64,000 bases of DNA from an uncultured Alphaproteobacteria bacterium (GCA_905233185.1 CAJODB010000002.1:1-64000), one strand, 5' to 3'; counted from the stretch's first letter, positions 46,601-55,646 are shown. The notes: generated by a model from the letters alone, not told the origin. Program-made: numbers and translations.

Positions 46601-47512
46601 ATGCTGAATTTTTTGAACCAAAAGGGATACTGTCAGGGCGTTATATTTCTTTTGCTTATGATGGTAACCAGTTGTGCGAATGACGTAATCGCAAAATATA
46701 TTGGCCAGCGTTTAGATCCTGTTGAAGTTATTTTCTTCAGATTTTTCTTTGGATTCGTTACTTTGCTTCCATTTGCTCTCTCAAGAGGTGTGAGCGTATT
46801 TAAAACTCAGCAATTGACCACCAACATAATGAGAGGAGTTTTAGGGGCTGTCAGTTTCTATCTCTACAACTCAGCTCTCGTCTATTTGCAAATCGTGGAA
46901 GTCGTAACAATTTTATGGACAATTCCTCTTTTCGTTTTAATTTTATCGATGATCTTCCTCAATGAATCCGTGTCATTGGCAAGATGGTGCGCAACTGGAA
47001 TCGGATTTATCGGATTAGCATTTGTAACGATGTATGACAGTGGAGTTTCTTTTTCTTTTAAACTTGTCTATTTAATTCCGGCAGCTTCTGCATTTTTATT
47101 TGCTGTTCAAGATATCATGATTAAAAAAATGGTGGATACTGACAGCAAAATTACGATGCTATTGTATTTTTCATTGGTCACAACTGCGCTTACGATTATT
47201 CCGGCTATTCTTGTTTGGAAAAATCCGACACCTTTTGAATTATCCATGTTATTGTTGTACGGAGCTTTCGCCAATTTGATGCAGTACTTCATTTTCCGAG
47301 CATTCGCAGCAACTGATCTTTCGGCTTTGGCTCCGTATAGGTATTTAGAATTTCTCTTTTCTGCGCTTGCTGGATTTATATTTTTCGCAGAATTTCCGGG
47401 ATTAAATGTGATTATCGGTGCTATTATTTTAATCCCATGTACACTTTATTTAGGTTATAGCGAAAATAAAAAATCCAAGCATAAAAAAGAAGCAAATTTG
47501 CAAGCAGCATAA
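46601..47512 (+). CDS. DMT-superfamily transporter (EamA type)
   Basis: 303 residues and ten membrane segments in two EamA halves (GVIFLLLMMVTSCANDVIAKYIGQ; LVYLIPAASAFLFAVQDIMIKKMVDTD). NEFxFFRFxFG-like VEVIFFRFFFGF and LWTIPLFVLILSMIFLNE are typical. Family members in intracellular alphaproteobacteria import metabolites such as S-adenosylmethionine, but the substrate here is unknown. ATG 46589 and GTG 46571 are alternative in-frame starts. It is opposite to, and inside, the phage-like cluster. Confidence 0.9.
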   Translation: MLNFLNQKGYCQGVIFLLLMMVTSCANDVIAKYIGQRLDPVEVIFFRFFFGFVTLLPFALSRGVSVFKTQQLTTNIMRGVLGAVSFYLYNSALVYLQIVEVVTILWTIPLFVLILSMIFLNESVSLARWCATGIGFIGLAFVTMYDSGVSFSFKLVYLIPAASAFLFAVQDIMIKKMVDTDSKITMLLYFSLVTTALTIIPAILVWKNPTPFELSMLLLYGAFANLMQYFIFRAFAATDLSALAPYRYLEFLFSALAGFIFFAEFPGLNVIIGAIILIPCTLYLGYSENKKSKHKKEANLQAA

Positions 47513-47565
47513 AAAATTCGAGATAAAGTAACTGCCCATAACAATAAACAGGAGTGGTTATTTTT

Positions 47566-48078
47566 TTAAACCTCTTCCAATTCTAATTTCCATCCTCCCG
47601 ACATTCCCCATTCATTTGTTTCCAATTGAAAATTTGTGACTTGCATTGTTAACCAAGGACGAAAATATACGAAAATTTTCTCTTCATAGGTTTTTGCTAT
47701 TTTTACTTTATTATCTGATGCTAACTCAAAGTGAATTTGTTTCCCTTCTTCATTGATTACTCCTACAGAATCTTTTACGGAAGGACGAATTAATATTACT
47801 TCTGTTTTTCCAGGTTCAATTGACTGCCATAAATTTTGTATACATCCAACATTTATCTGCGAACCAATCCAAATTTTATCTATTATGGGAGTATTCACAT
47901 CTTTGCATGTTATTGTACTTTTATATTTTCTCAATTCATTTGATTTCAAAAAAACAGATTCTCCATTTATAGTTTTCTGAAATTCTCCGTTAGGAATTGG
48001 TGAAATTGTTTGTGTACAATTTCTTGCGCTTTCTGGTGGCATTCCGACCAATCCAAGGATCAAATTTGTTTCGCTCAT
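47566..48078 (-). CDS. Phage/GTA cluster protein, probable tail component
   Basis: 170 residues, not recognised. No signal or membrane segment; beta-rich (IHFELASDNKVKIAKTYEEKIFVYFRPWLTMQVTNFQLETNEWGMSG region). It stands where the major tail protein is found in GTA clusters, just after the tail-terminator gene, but I do not see the usual tail-tube signature. It starts one base after a 36-codon gene. Its downstream neighbour on this strand is separated by the inserted transporter. Confidence 0.6.
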   Translation of the reverse strand: MSETNLILGLVGMPPESARNCTQTISPIPNGEFQKTINGESVFLKSNELRKYKSTITCKDVNTPIIDKIWIGSQINVGCIQNLWQSIEPGKTEVILIRPSVKDSVGVINEEGKQIHFELASDNKVKIAKTYEEKIFVYFRPWLTMQVTNFQLETNEWGMSGGWKLELEEV

Positions 48079-48079
48079 T

Positions 48080-48190
48080 TTAATCCATCCATTCAGGCAT
48101 TGTTGTAGGAGCTGTGCGTGAGAGATACTCCATACTTTCCGCTAATTCATCCATCAGTTTGTTATAGTCATTTTTTTCGTTATCATTCAT
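48080..48190 (-). CDS. Small 36-residue protein in the phage/GTA cluster
   Basis: Starts at ATG 48190, overlapping the stop of the tail-terminator gene by eight bases, and ends one base before the next start. It reads MNDNEKNDYNKLMDELAESM and on to PTTMPEWMD. Tight packing on both sides argues it is translated. Function unknown; small tail-assembly chaperones occupy a comparable place in other clusters, but no homology is claimed. Confidence 0.5.
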   Translation of the reverse strand: MNDNEKNDYNKLMDELAESMEYLSRTAPTTMPEWMD

Positions 48191-48578
48191 GTTCTTCTTC
48201 TCCATCTTCATATATTGCTTTCAATTGAAGCAGTGCTGCAAAATTTATAATCAAATTGCTGCCTTTGCTTTCTACAGATTCTGTTTTTATTCTTGCTGAG
48301 CCAATAATAAATTCACCTTGCTTAAGCGTAAGCTCTTTTCTGATAATTTTTGTAATATTTTTCAGAATTTCTAAATTTTTTCCTTCATTGTTATCTATGA
48401 GCGTTAAAGTAAATCCGACACGATACAGAAGATTTTTTCCCTGTAAAATATCGTTTAATTGAAAAATTATATACGGACTTTCTTTTATCACGTGCTCAGG
48501 GGAGGGAGCTGAAGGAAATATTGATATGCCTAACAACTCCTTTATTGCTCGAATTATACCAAAATCCCAAGGTATCAT
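48183..48578 (-). CDS. Tail terminator/completion protein, DUF3168-like
   Basis: 131 residues. LLGISIFPSAPSPEHVIKESPYIIFQL (the Pro-Tyr before a strand is the DUF3168 mark), then RVGFTLTLIDNNEGKNLEILKNITKIIRKEL and a C-terminal IIINFAALLQLKAIYE strand. In GTA and HK97-like phages this protein ends the tail tube. Position after the head-tail adaptor supports this. Confidence 0.72.
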   Translation of the reverse strand: MIPWDFGIIRAIKELLGISIFPSAPSPEHVIKESPYIIFQLNDILQGKNLLYRVGFTLTLIDNNEGKNLEILKNITKIIRKELTLKQGEFIIGSARIKTESVESKGSNLIINFAALLQLKAIYEDGEEEHE

Positions 48579-48596
48579 TGCTTTTCTCCTTATTTT

Positions 48597-48893
48597 TTAT
48601 TGCATTAAAATCGCGTGAAACAAAATCGTTTCATTTGCCGGATCAACAATTGCAGATTGTGTTGGCATAAAAATTTTTTCATTGATTTTTACTCGAAATT
48701 TTTTAGGAAAATCTTGTTTCCACTTTATTGCGAACAAATACAATGCTTGTTTAGACGATATATCTTTTAATGAAACCGAAGCCCACATTTCTTTCCAAAA
48801 TATATATTCCGAAAACCATCGATTATCATCTGATAATTTTTCATTTAACTTTTCTATTTGTATTTTTGTATTGAATAGTTGTTTGCGAAACAT
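48597..48893 (-). CDS. Head-tail adaptor protein
   Basis: 98 residues, the size of SPP1 gp16/HK97 gp7-type stoppers. RYSENxxxWxxVxSxWAxV-like pattern: SDDNRWFSEYIFWKEMWASVS followed by FPKKFRVKINEKIFMPTQSAIVDPANE. Order connector-adaptor-terminator matches RcGTA and HK97-type heads. Confidence 0.75.
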   Translation of the reverse strand: MFRKQLFNTKIQIEKLNEKLSDDNRWFSEYIFWKEMWASVSLKDISSKQALYLFAIKWKQDFPKKFRVKINEKIFMPTQSAIVDPANETILFHAILMQ

Positions 48894-48902
48894 TTTTTCC
48901 TC

Positions 48903-49502
48903 CTAAAAAATTCTCAAATTAAGAAAAGGCATAAGCAGTTCTTTAACGCTTTGAGAAATAACATTATTTTGCGAATACGAATACCGTTCTTGATAAGCGT
49001 TGGCTACCAACATAAGATTCGCTAATTTTAATTGATAAGGGATATTCTCAGCTTTATCCGAGATGCCTGCTTTGTATCTTATAACAATCGGATAATTTAT
49101 TTTTTTAGAAGCCAGACTTTTACAATTTAAAATTACGCAACATTTATTTCCTATTTTTTCGAGATAATAAGTCGTTGTTTCTAACGTTTCACCTTTCATT
49201 TTTATGCTCAACACATCTACAACCGGAGATTTAGGAAGAGGAATTGTAATAACTCCGAAAGAAACGTTTGCTATATCTCGCTTTTCGTACCTTGAATTAC
49301 TTACTGAACGATGATCTATTGTATATTCCCAAGTTTGAGCCATTATGGACTTTTGGATAATAGTTTCCATAGCTGCTCTTGTTGATTTTATTAGCATTTT
49401 TAGTAGATCATCGTCAAAATCATGATCAATCCTTAGATAATTTTTAGTCTCTTCTAATGAAATTATTTCATCTGTAGGTTGTTCAATTAAAATCAATTTC
49501 AT
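48903..49502 (-). CDS. Head-tail connector protein (gp6/phiE125 gp8-like)
   Basis: 199 residues. LIEQPTDEIISLEETKNYLRIDHDFDDDLLKMLIKSTRAAMETIIQKSIMAQTWEY is the standard opening of the family: a Leu-rich TLEEAKxxLRID block then the helix that rings the portal. Nine bases precede the adaptor gene and about 62 follow the capsid gene. Confidence 0.86.
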   Translation of the reverse strand: MKLILIEQPTDEIISLEETKNYLRIDHDFDDDLLKMLIKSTRAAMETIIQKSIMAQTWEYTIDHRSVSNSRYEKRDIANVSFGVITIPLPKSPVVDVLSIKMKGETLETTTYYLEKIGNKCCVILNCKSLASKKINYPIVIRYKAGISDKAENIPYQLKLANLMLVANAYQERYSYSQNNVISQSVKELLMPFLNLRIF

Positions 49503-49564
49503 CTTCCATTCTCCTGCTTTATATCAGTAAAATTATTGAAATATTTTTGCTGTTGTCAGTTGAT

Positions 49565-50695
49565 CTATTCCTCGAATTTGAGAATTTTTATCGCTTCAAA
49601 ATCGACAACTGCTCCGCCCGTGCGTTTACTCGCGTAAAATTCGACAAAAGGCTTTGATGTGTATGGATCTCTGAGTATCTTTAACCCCTGACGATCAATG
49701 ATTTGATAACCTGAATGGAAATCGCCGAACGCAATTGATGCAGACTTAGTTCCTTCTTTCAAAACCGGCATGTCATCGTCCAAAATTACAGGATAACCAA
49801 GCAACATAGATGGAGTTGATTCTGCAATTGAAGGTTGCCATAAAGCTACACCGTCTTTATTCTTCAATTTTCTTACACTTGCAAGAGCAGATCTCGACAT
49901 AATCCATTTTGCGTTCTTTGCATAAATTGGTTTTATAGAACAAACCATATCAATTAACAAATTTAATGCAGCTGCATCATCGGAAAATTTTCCATCTACA
50001 CCAGTTTTAAAACTTTGTAATTTTCCAATTTCGATTTCCTCTGCCGTATCGACTGTATCGTAATTTAAAAATCCTTTCGGTTTATCTGTTCCATTTCCAT
50101 TAACGAAAGCGGCATTTTCTAAGGTCGCGATTTTTTCGGAAATTTTTGTTATCAGCCATTCTTCAACATTAATTTGTGTATCATCAAGTAAACGCTGATT
50201 CGCTTTTGGTTTCGCGTAAATCTCATGTACTGGAATTTTTATTTTTTGAATTTCGGGAGAATCTGTTTCTACTCTCTCTTCTTCTGTATCGCCAGCCCAG
50301 CCTGCATCAGGATTTTTCGAGTCAACCAACATATCGATCGAATTGCTCGAGATTGTCATAACTTTTGCAATACTGCGCATTGGTGAGAGAAATTTCATTC
50401 GATTATTTACTTTTTCAACAATCGAAATCGGAAGAAAATATCCACCAGCTTCACCAGTACTACTGTTGAGAGACTTTTTGAAAAAGTCATCAATACCGTT
50501 TCTTATATAATTAGAGAAATCCGCTTTTTGATAGCTTTCATTATCACCACCTACTTTTGCTAATGGAAGAGCGGTTTCATTAAACATTTTTACTTTCATT
50601 TGTTCGATATCCTTTTTATTATCCTTTATAAATGTGTCTATATTTTCATTAAGTTCAGAAATCGCTGATTGAATTTCTTTATCTATTTCATTCAT
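49565..50695 (-). CDS. HK97-family major capsid protein
   Basis: 376 residues. The N-terminal delta region (about 1-70) is a charged helix used for scaffolding and removed by the prohead protease. The HK97 fold follows: GGYFLPISIVEKVNNRMKFLSPMRSIAKVMTIS, KIPVHEIYAKPKANQRLLDD, NGTDKPKGFLNYD, MSRSALASVRKLKNKDG and the C-terminal GYQIIDRQGLKILRDPYTSKPFVEFYA. Overlaps the protease gene by eight bases. Confidence 0.94.
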   Translation of the reverse strand: MNEIDKEIQSAISELNENIDTFIKDNKKDIEQMKVKMFNETALPLAKVGGDNESYQKADFSNYIRNGIDDFFKKSLNSSTGEAGGYFLPISIVEKVNNRMKFLSPMRSIAKVMTISSNSIDMLVDSKNPDAGWAGDTEEERVETDSPEIQKIKIPVHEIYAKPKANQRLLDDTQINVEEWLITKISEKIATLENAAFVNGNGTDKPKGFLNYDTVDTAEEIEIGKLQSFKTGVDGKFSDDAAALNLLIDMVCSIKPIYAKNAKWIMSRSALASVRKLKNKDGVALWQPSIAESTPSMLLGYPVILDDDMPVLKEGTKSASIAFGDFHSGYQIIDRQGLKILRDPYTSKPFVEFYASKRTGGAVVDFEAIKILKFEE

Positions 50696-51239
50696 TGTTT
50701 TTTCCTTTCATTAAATTTTTTATTTTGTTTGATATGTTTTTGATAAGATGAATATAATTTGAAATATCAGTAGATTGGTTTTCATCATTCTTTACATTTT
50801 CGATCGTTGCTTCCTTGCATGCAGGAAACGTAACAATTGAAATTTCCAAAAGTTCTATATCGGCCAAATACCGTGCGCCATTATAAAAATAGCTATCTTT
50901 TATTTTGTATCCGATAGAAAAACCATCTATAGCTCCACACTTGAGAAGCGCATAAGCTTCTCTCGCTTTTTCTATCTCAAGTAGCAAACGACAGCGTATA
51001 AATAAACCGTGCTCATCTTCATGCATTTCCTCTATCACTCCGATTGGTGCACTTATATCATGCTGCCACAATAACTTCGGACGTCTTCCCGCCTTAAAAT
51101 TGTTAACTGCTTTAGCAAAAGCTCCTCGTAAAGTTACATCATTGTATCCATCCTTTACATTAAACACGCTTGCGTAACCTGAAATTTCTCCGTTTTCTTT
51201 CAAAGATTTCGCTTCGATATGAGAAGTTAAAAATTCCAT
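50688..51239 (-). CDS. HK97-family prohead protease
   Basis: 183 residues. Cleaves the capsid delta domain during maturation. GEISGYASVFNVKDGYNDVTLRGAF, LLWQHDISAPIGVI (catalytic His) and LKCGAIDGFSIGYKIKD (catalytic Ser) are the family landmarks. The last 40 residues are a charged linker. Five bases after the portal gene. Confidence 0.93.
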   Translation of the reverse strand: MEFLTSHIEAKSLKENGEISGYASVFNVKDGYNDVTLRGAFAKAVNNFKAGRRPKLLWQHDISAPIGVIEEMHEDEHGLFIRCRLLLEIEKAREAYALLKCGAIDGFSIGYKIKDSYFYNGARYLADIELLEISIVTFPACKEATIENVKNDENQSTDISNYIHLIKNISNKIKNLMKGKNNE

Positions 51240-51244
51240 CTATT

Positions 51245-52450
51245 TCATACTCCTTTCTTTTTATTTTGTGATTTTGTAACTGATTTTTTATTTGCTTCTG
51301 TGTTTACCTCTGCACTTTGTTCTGCACTTAATGGTGGAAATCCTAATATTTCGCGTTTTTCATCTTTTGTTAGAAAGTCTGCCGATGAAATTCTTTGCCA
51401 CAAAATATCTCGTCTGGATGTAAGAGCATGAACACTATCCAAATCGAAAACAATTTCAACTTCCATTCCAAATTTTTGAGACATCCAATTGCTCATTTCG
51501 AGTCTAATCAGCTCTGCAAGAGGCAAGATTGTATCTTCCCACAGGTGCAGACGGGCTTCTCTGTAGTTCGCGAAACCTGAATCACCACGTAAACCGACAA
51601 GAACCGGGGGAACTCCAAACGCCTGCGCAATTTCTCGTGTTGTGAGATCTTTTCCTGCCGAAAAATCCAAATCTTTCGGCGATAATCCCATCTCTTTCCA
51701 CTCGAAATCGCCCTCTAAAACCATTATTTTCCCGGCATTCAGCGTTCCCGCATACGCATCCCTTACATCGCTGCGTAATTGTTCTCGTTGTTCTTCTGTT
51801 AGATTTTCCGAACCCGTTTTTATCATTAAACAGCCAGATGGCCTGCCTCCATTTTGTAATATTGCGAGGTTGTGATTAGACATTGCGTTATGTTGATCGA
51901 TTGCACGCGAAGCAATTTGCAATGGACTCAATCCATACCAATCGTTTAACGGATTAAAAAATTTCAAATGCAACAAATTTTCTTTTTCAATTCTAAATTG
52001 TGATGAATCAACGTTATAAGCATAAAAATCTACTGCGGTCTTTTCGGTATTTGAAATAATTTGCACACGATCAGTACGCAAACAAGTGAATTGATGCGTC
52101 TCGCCGCAATAAATAAACGCATTTCCGGAAATCAGAAGATAATTCACAAGATGCTCAAAGAAAGAGCCTCTAGACTGAAACTGATTTGGCCGATTCAATA
52201 AATTACTTAATTCATATCGTAATTTCTCATTATTATCCAAAGAAGGCGTTTTCAAACTCATAGGAATTGATGCAATTCCGCGTGATATAAGACTTATCGC
52301 TCGAAATGCAATTACGTTTTTCTGAAAACCTTCTTTTGATATCGACTCATAGTTGCAAGAGGTCCATCTCGGATCATTCGCAGAATGATAAAAGAGGATA
52401 GATTCAGACATAGCTCGCCTGTTATTAAAATGCTTTAGCAAATTAATCAT
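51245..52450 (-). CDS. HK97-family portal protein
   Basis: 401 residues. Forms the dodecameric DNA gate at the head vertex. VIAFRAISLISRGIASIPMSL, LLNRPNQFQSRGSFFEHLVNYLLISGNAFIY, GLSPLQIASRAIDQHNAMSNHNLAILQNGGRPSG and the C-terminal FGVPPVLVGLRGDSGFANYREARLHLW are standard. The gene heads the cluster; no terminase gene precedes it, and the next gene upstream on this strand is a TadE-like protein. Confidence 0.95.
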   Translation of the reverse strand: MINLLKHFNNRRAMSESILFYHSANDPRWTSCNYESISKEGFQKNVIAFRAISLISRGIASIPMSLKTPSLDNNEKLRYELSNLLNRPNQFQSRGSFFEHLVNYLLISGNAFIYCGETHQFTCLRTDRVQIISNTEKTAVDFYAYNVDSSQFRIEKENLLHLKFFNPLNDWYGLSPLQIASRAIDQHNAMSNHNLAILQNGGRPSGCLMIKTGSENLTEEQREQLRSDVRDAYAGTLNAGKIMVLEGDFEWKEMGLSPKDLDFSAGKDLTTREIAQAFGVPPVLVGLRGDSGFANYREARLHLWEDTILPLAELIRLEMSNWMSQKFGMEVEIVFDLDSVHALTSRRDILWQRISSADFLTKDEKREILGFPPLSAEQSAEVNTEANKKSVTKSQNKKKGV

Positions 52451-52612
52451 TTTTTTTCTCCGTTTCTGTTTTTTTATGCTCTTGATATTTTTATAATGAA
52501 ATATTTTTTTAGATTCCGCAAGAAGTATTTTTAAAATATGTTATATTTCAACATGTTAACTCGATATAATTTTATATAATTTTTTTATACCCCCGATGGC
52601 GTCTCAATTTTT

Positions 52613-53317
52613 TTATGAACTTTTGCCAGGAAACAATCCGGGTTTTGGAGAGATTACTACTTGATATGTAAAAAGGCAGTTAGTTGTGTCATCTATTCCT
52701 TTATGGGTTTTCGGAGTTAATATGAAAAACCCCAGTTGGTTTTTATCGAATGAATTGTCGTATTTTCTTCTGTAACAACTTTCTATACAAACTCGTTCTT
52801 CTCCATCATTATCGCAAACCAGGTCAGAATTTTTTGCTTCGACTTCAGCTTGCGATATGGTTTTTATAGCACTACAGCTTTTTCCCATTGTCATAGGCGA
52901 AGTATTTCCTTCATCTTTAGTGTAAGCATAGTTATGTTGGAATTGATAACTGTTGCTGTTAACTCGTTTAACCCATTCATAACTTACTGAGTAATAAAGA
53001 CCAAACGGCCATGGATTGAACATAGAATTTGTATGAAAAAAGTTAAGACAACTGGCGAATGTTATTCTTGCGAAATCATCTTTAGTCAATGCTTTTTCTG
53101 ATCGGCTGTTTGCAATCTGCTGAAGCATACTTGCTGCAAGATAGGCGCTAGTTTTCGCTTTATTTTGCATTTCATAGAATCGATAATGATCGGAGACAAA
53201 GAACAAAAGCGTAATACAAACGGGAATAGAGAATGTGAACTCAATTAATATGCCGCCTTTGTGGAGCCTGTGAAGACGCAAAGCTCTGCGTAAGAGGATG
53301 AATACCCCCCCCCGCAT
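52613..53317 (-). CDS. TadE-like prepilin protein, poly-G copy 1
   Basis: 234 residues as read from the ATG inside AAAAAATGC at 53317. A basic stretch is followed by a prepilin-like segment: HKGGILIEFTFSIPVCITLLFF, with Glu five after the first Gly, as in TadE/TadG pseudopilins; the remaining 180 residues are a periplasmic domain with several Cys. A better start is ATG 53352, nine bases after GGAG, with a conserved MFKLRQSIFRKKC peptide, but nine G at 53305-53313 put it out of frame; ten G would join them. 60726-61421 is an inverted paralogue with about 90% identity over the first 70 residues. Likely phase-variable. Confidence 0.75.
   Translation of the reverse strand: MRGGVFILLRRALRLHRLHKGGILIEFTFSIPVCITLLFFVSDHYRFYEMQNKAKTSAYLAASMLQQIANSRSEKALTKDDFARITFASCLNFFHTNSMFNPWPFGLYYSVSYEWVKRVNSNSYQFQHNYAYTKDEGNTSPMTMGKSCSAIKTISQAEVEAKNSDLVCDNDGEERVCIESCYRRKYDNSFDKNQLGFFILTPKTHKGIDDTTNCLFTYQVVISPKPGLFPGKSS
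53305..53313 (-). repeat. Poly-G tract (nine G on the minus strand), copy 1
   Basis: Nine G between the codon for Cys13 of the upstream reading frame and GTATTC. As written, the upstream frame from ATG 53352 ends after 35 codons; one more G (or two fewer) restores fusion to the TadE-like frame. This is the form of a contingency locus. Confidence 0.85.
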
Positions 53318-53352
53318 TTTTTGCGAAAGATGGATTGCCTCAGTTTAAACAT

Positions 53353-53957
53353 AACGATAATCTCCGATTCTGTTTCTATACATATGCTAATTCTATACAT
53401 ATGCTAATGCCAATTTTAAGGAAAAATCGTTAAGAAAATGAAAAAATGTATGTGGAAGGTTTTAATTTTCTGAAGTATTTTTTTGGATTCTTCATTTCCT
53501 CTGATCGTTCAGAATAACAAGAATACTTTTTCTGAGAAAAGAAGGGGATGCCTCCTACTTCCTTCTCATTGTCCTACAAGCTCTCGAAAGAATGTTTCTT
53601 CTCTCTGTTTCTTCCTACACTTCATCAACCTAATGGATGTGCAACGACAGAAGGATTAAATTCTGAAAACCGCAGCAAAAAGAACAGAACGATTTCGCAT
53701 TCTTTGCAGCATTCAAAATGACAGGAGGAGAAACCTTCGCAGGTTTTGCAGCAAAATTTCGAGTTCCTGGCAAGACGCACAAGAAAAGGTTCTCATTAAC
53801 TCCGATTAATGATTGCGATCCTCTCTTTTTTAGAGAAAAGCGCTCAAAATCATATCTGCTGTTATTTCAAATATAGTGAAGAATCTAGAGCCGTTATATT
53901 GGCATTTTCCAAATTCCTCACCATATCATTATGATGTTTAACCTATCCCATTTTTTC
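53353..53957. other. Gene-free stretch between TadE-like copy 1 and pepA
   Basis: No credible coding region. It holds the promoter side of TadE-like copy 1, including a 17-base tandem duplication (53375-53408). Around 53490-53520 read on the minus strand is TTATTCTGAACGATCAGAGG and a following GAAGAATCC, resembling a short extragenic motif (CATTCTGAACGAAGTGAAGAATCT-like) spread through many bacterial genomes; TTATTCTGAAC also appears at positions 30-42. Confidence 0.5.
53375..53408 (-). repeat. 17-base tandem duplication upstream of TadE-like copy 1
   Basis: On the plus strand TCTATACATATGCTAAT occurs twice in tandem (53375-53391 and 53392-53408). The paralogous arm at 60613-61421 has a single, slightly changed copy. 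It lies about 25-60 bases before the GGAG of the upstream start, where a promoter -10 region is expected. Confidence 0.9.
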
Positions 53958-55460
53958 CTATGAGTTCGCATCAAAAGCGTCGTCCGCTCCGAGATTGCTC
54001 AGGAAATTATACAGCAATTGCACACCGAACCCTGTGGCTCCATTGCTGCAAATAAACATCTTGCCTGATGAAACTTCTACGCCGGCAATATCAATATGTG
54101 CCCACGGAGTGCCATTTACGAACCTTTTCAAAAAGTGCGCTGCCGTAATACTTCCTGCTCGTATTCCAGGTTTCGCACAGTTTTGCATGTCAGCGATATC
54201 CGAGTCGATTCCTTTATCGAAATGCTCCGTCATAGGCAATCTCCATACCTTCTCGCCTGTATTTTTTGCTGCTCCCTCGATTTTTTCCGCAAGAATATCG
54301 CTATTACTGAACAAGCCGGCGAACTCATGGCCCAAAGCTATAACAATTGCTCCGGTTAATGTTGCAAGATCGATAATAGCTTTTGGCTTATATTTATCTT
54401 GTGTATACCAGATCGCATCAGCAAGTATCAAACGTCCTTCTGCATCGGTATTCAGCACTTCAATTGTTTGTCCTGACATGGATTTTACGATATCACCCGG
54501 GCGTTGCGCAGTTCCGGATGGCATATTCTCGACAAGAGGCATTACGCCGACAACATTAATAGGAAGTTTATTGAGTGCTACAGCTTTGAGCAATCCAAGA
54601 ACCGCTCCGGCACCGGCCATATCATGACGCATATCCTCCATATGATCAGACGGTTTTATGCTGATTCCTCCGCTATCGAACGTTACACCTTTTCCAACAA
54701 AAGCTATAGGTGCATCTGATGGATTTTTGCTGCCATTCCAACGTAAGATTACCATTTTTGGCTCATGAGCACTACCTTGAGCAACTCCAAGAAGAGCGTT
54801 CATACCAAGTTTTCTCATCTTATCTTCATCGAGAATCTCCACATCAACACCGACTTTGAACAATTCCAACGATTTCGATGCAAGACTCTCCGGATAAATC
54901 ACATTTGCAGGCTCTGCTACAACCTCACGTGTCAGAAAAATTGCTTTTGCGAGGTTTCTATACGGTGTAAAAGCATTTTCCGCTGCCGCAACATCAGAAG
55001 CGATGCATTTTAGCTCGCCTAATTTTATTTTTTCATCTTTTTTAGACTTATATTTATCAAAATTCCATGATTTCAAAAGAGATCCAAAGGCGATCATTGC
55101 CTGTGTTTCCGTTTTTTCCCCTTTTACGTCTTCATCGCCGATGGCTAAAACGCAATTTTCGAATTTTGATGCACATGAATAAATTTCAGCACCGAGTTTT
55201 TGCAATTCATAGTTCGAAAATACCTTATCATGTTCACCCAATCCTACCAGCAAAACGTATTTACGGTTTTCGTTTGCTGAAATAAAGGAAGCCGTTTCAA
55301 ATAACTTGCCAGAAAACGCCATTTTTCCTGCAACTTTTGCGATTTCCCCATCGCTATCGATCTTTTTTGCGCTCGCTGACAGCTCTCCATCGCTGTAAAC
55401 GCCGACAACCACACTGGAACCATCTTGAAAAGCATCGACAAATGAAACATTTATTACCAT
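53958..55460 (-). CDS. pepA: Leucyl aminopeptidase (M17)
   Basis: Cytosolic hexameric zinc/manganese aminopeptidase. 500 residues. N-terminal macro-like domain followed by the M17 catalytic half: FVGKGVTFDSGGISIKPSDHMEDMRHDMAGAGAV with metal ligands and the signature NTDAEGRLILADA. GTPWAHIDIAGV closes the active site. Some members also bind DNA at recombination sites, which cannot be told here. Standalone on the minus strand. Confidence 0.96.
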   Translation of the reverse strand: MVINVSFVDAFQDGSSVVVGVYSDGELSASAKKIDSDGEIAKVAGKMAFSGKLFETASFISANENRKYVLLVGLGEHDKVFSNYELQKLGAEIYSCASKFENCVLAIGDEDVKGEKTETQAMIAFGSLLKSWNFDKYKSKKDEKIKLGELKCIASDVAAAENAFTPYRNLAKAIFLTREVVAEPANVIYPESLASKSLELFKVGVDVEILDEDKMRKLGMNALLGVAQGSAHEPKMVILRWNGSKNPSDAPIAFVGKGVTFDSGGISIKPSDHMEDMRHDMAGAGAVLGLLKAVALNKLPINVVGVMPLVENMPSGTAQRPGDIVKSMSGQTIEVLNTDAEGRLILADAIWYTQDKYKPKAIIDLATLTGAIVIALGHEFAGLFSNSDILAEKIEGAAKNTGEKVWRLPMTEHFDKGIDSDIADMQNCAKPGIRAGSITAAHFLKRFVNGTPWAHIDIAGVEVSSGKMFICSNGATGFGVQLLYNFLSNLGADDAFDANS

Positions 55461-55646
55461 AAAAAACTCTCCAACAACTCTTGTCTAACAACATAACACA
55501 GAATACCGTGATTTTTTCGCAATGTTAATCCCTGATTTATTGAAAAAACGTTAATGACAAATGACATATTTTTTTTGTTTTCATACGAAATTTTAATAAT
55601 TTTCGTTTAGCCTATGAGCATGGAATAGTAATTATTGGAAACAGTT

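Larger units (their letters stand above)
52613..53446 (-). repeat. Inverted-repeat arm 1 (with 60613-61421)
   Basis: From about 53446 back through the promoter, start, poly-G and first ~200 coding bases, this arm matches the opposite-strand arm at 60613-61421 almost base for base, then diverges but stays homologous to the end of the genes. About 7.2 kb lies between the arms. Confidence 0.85.
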
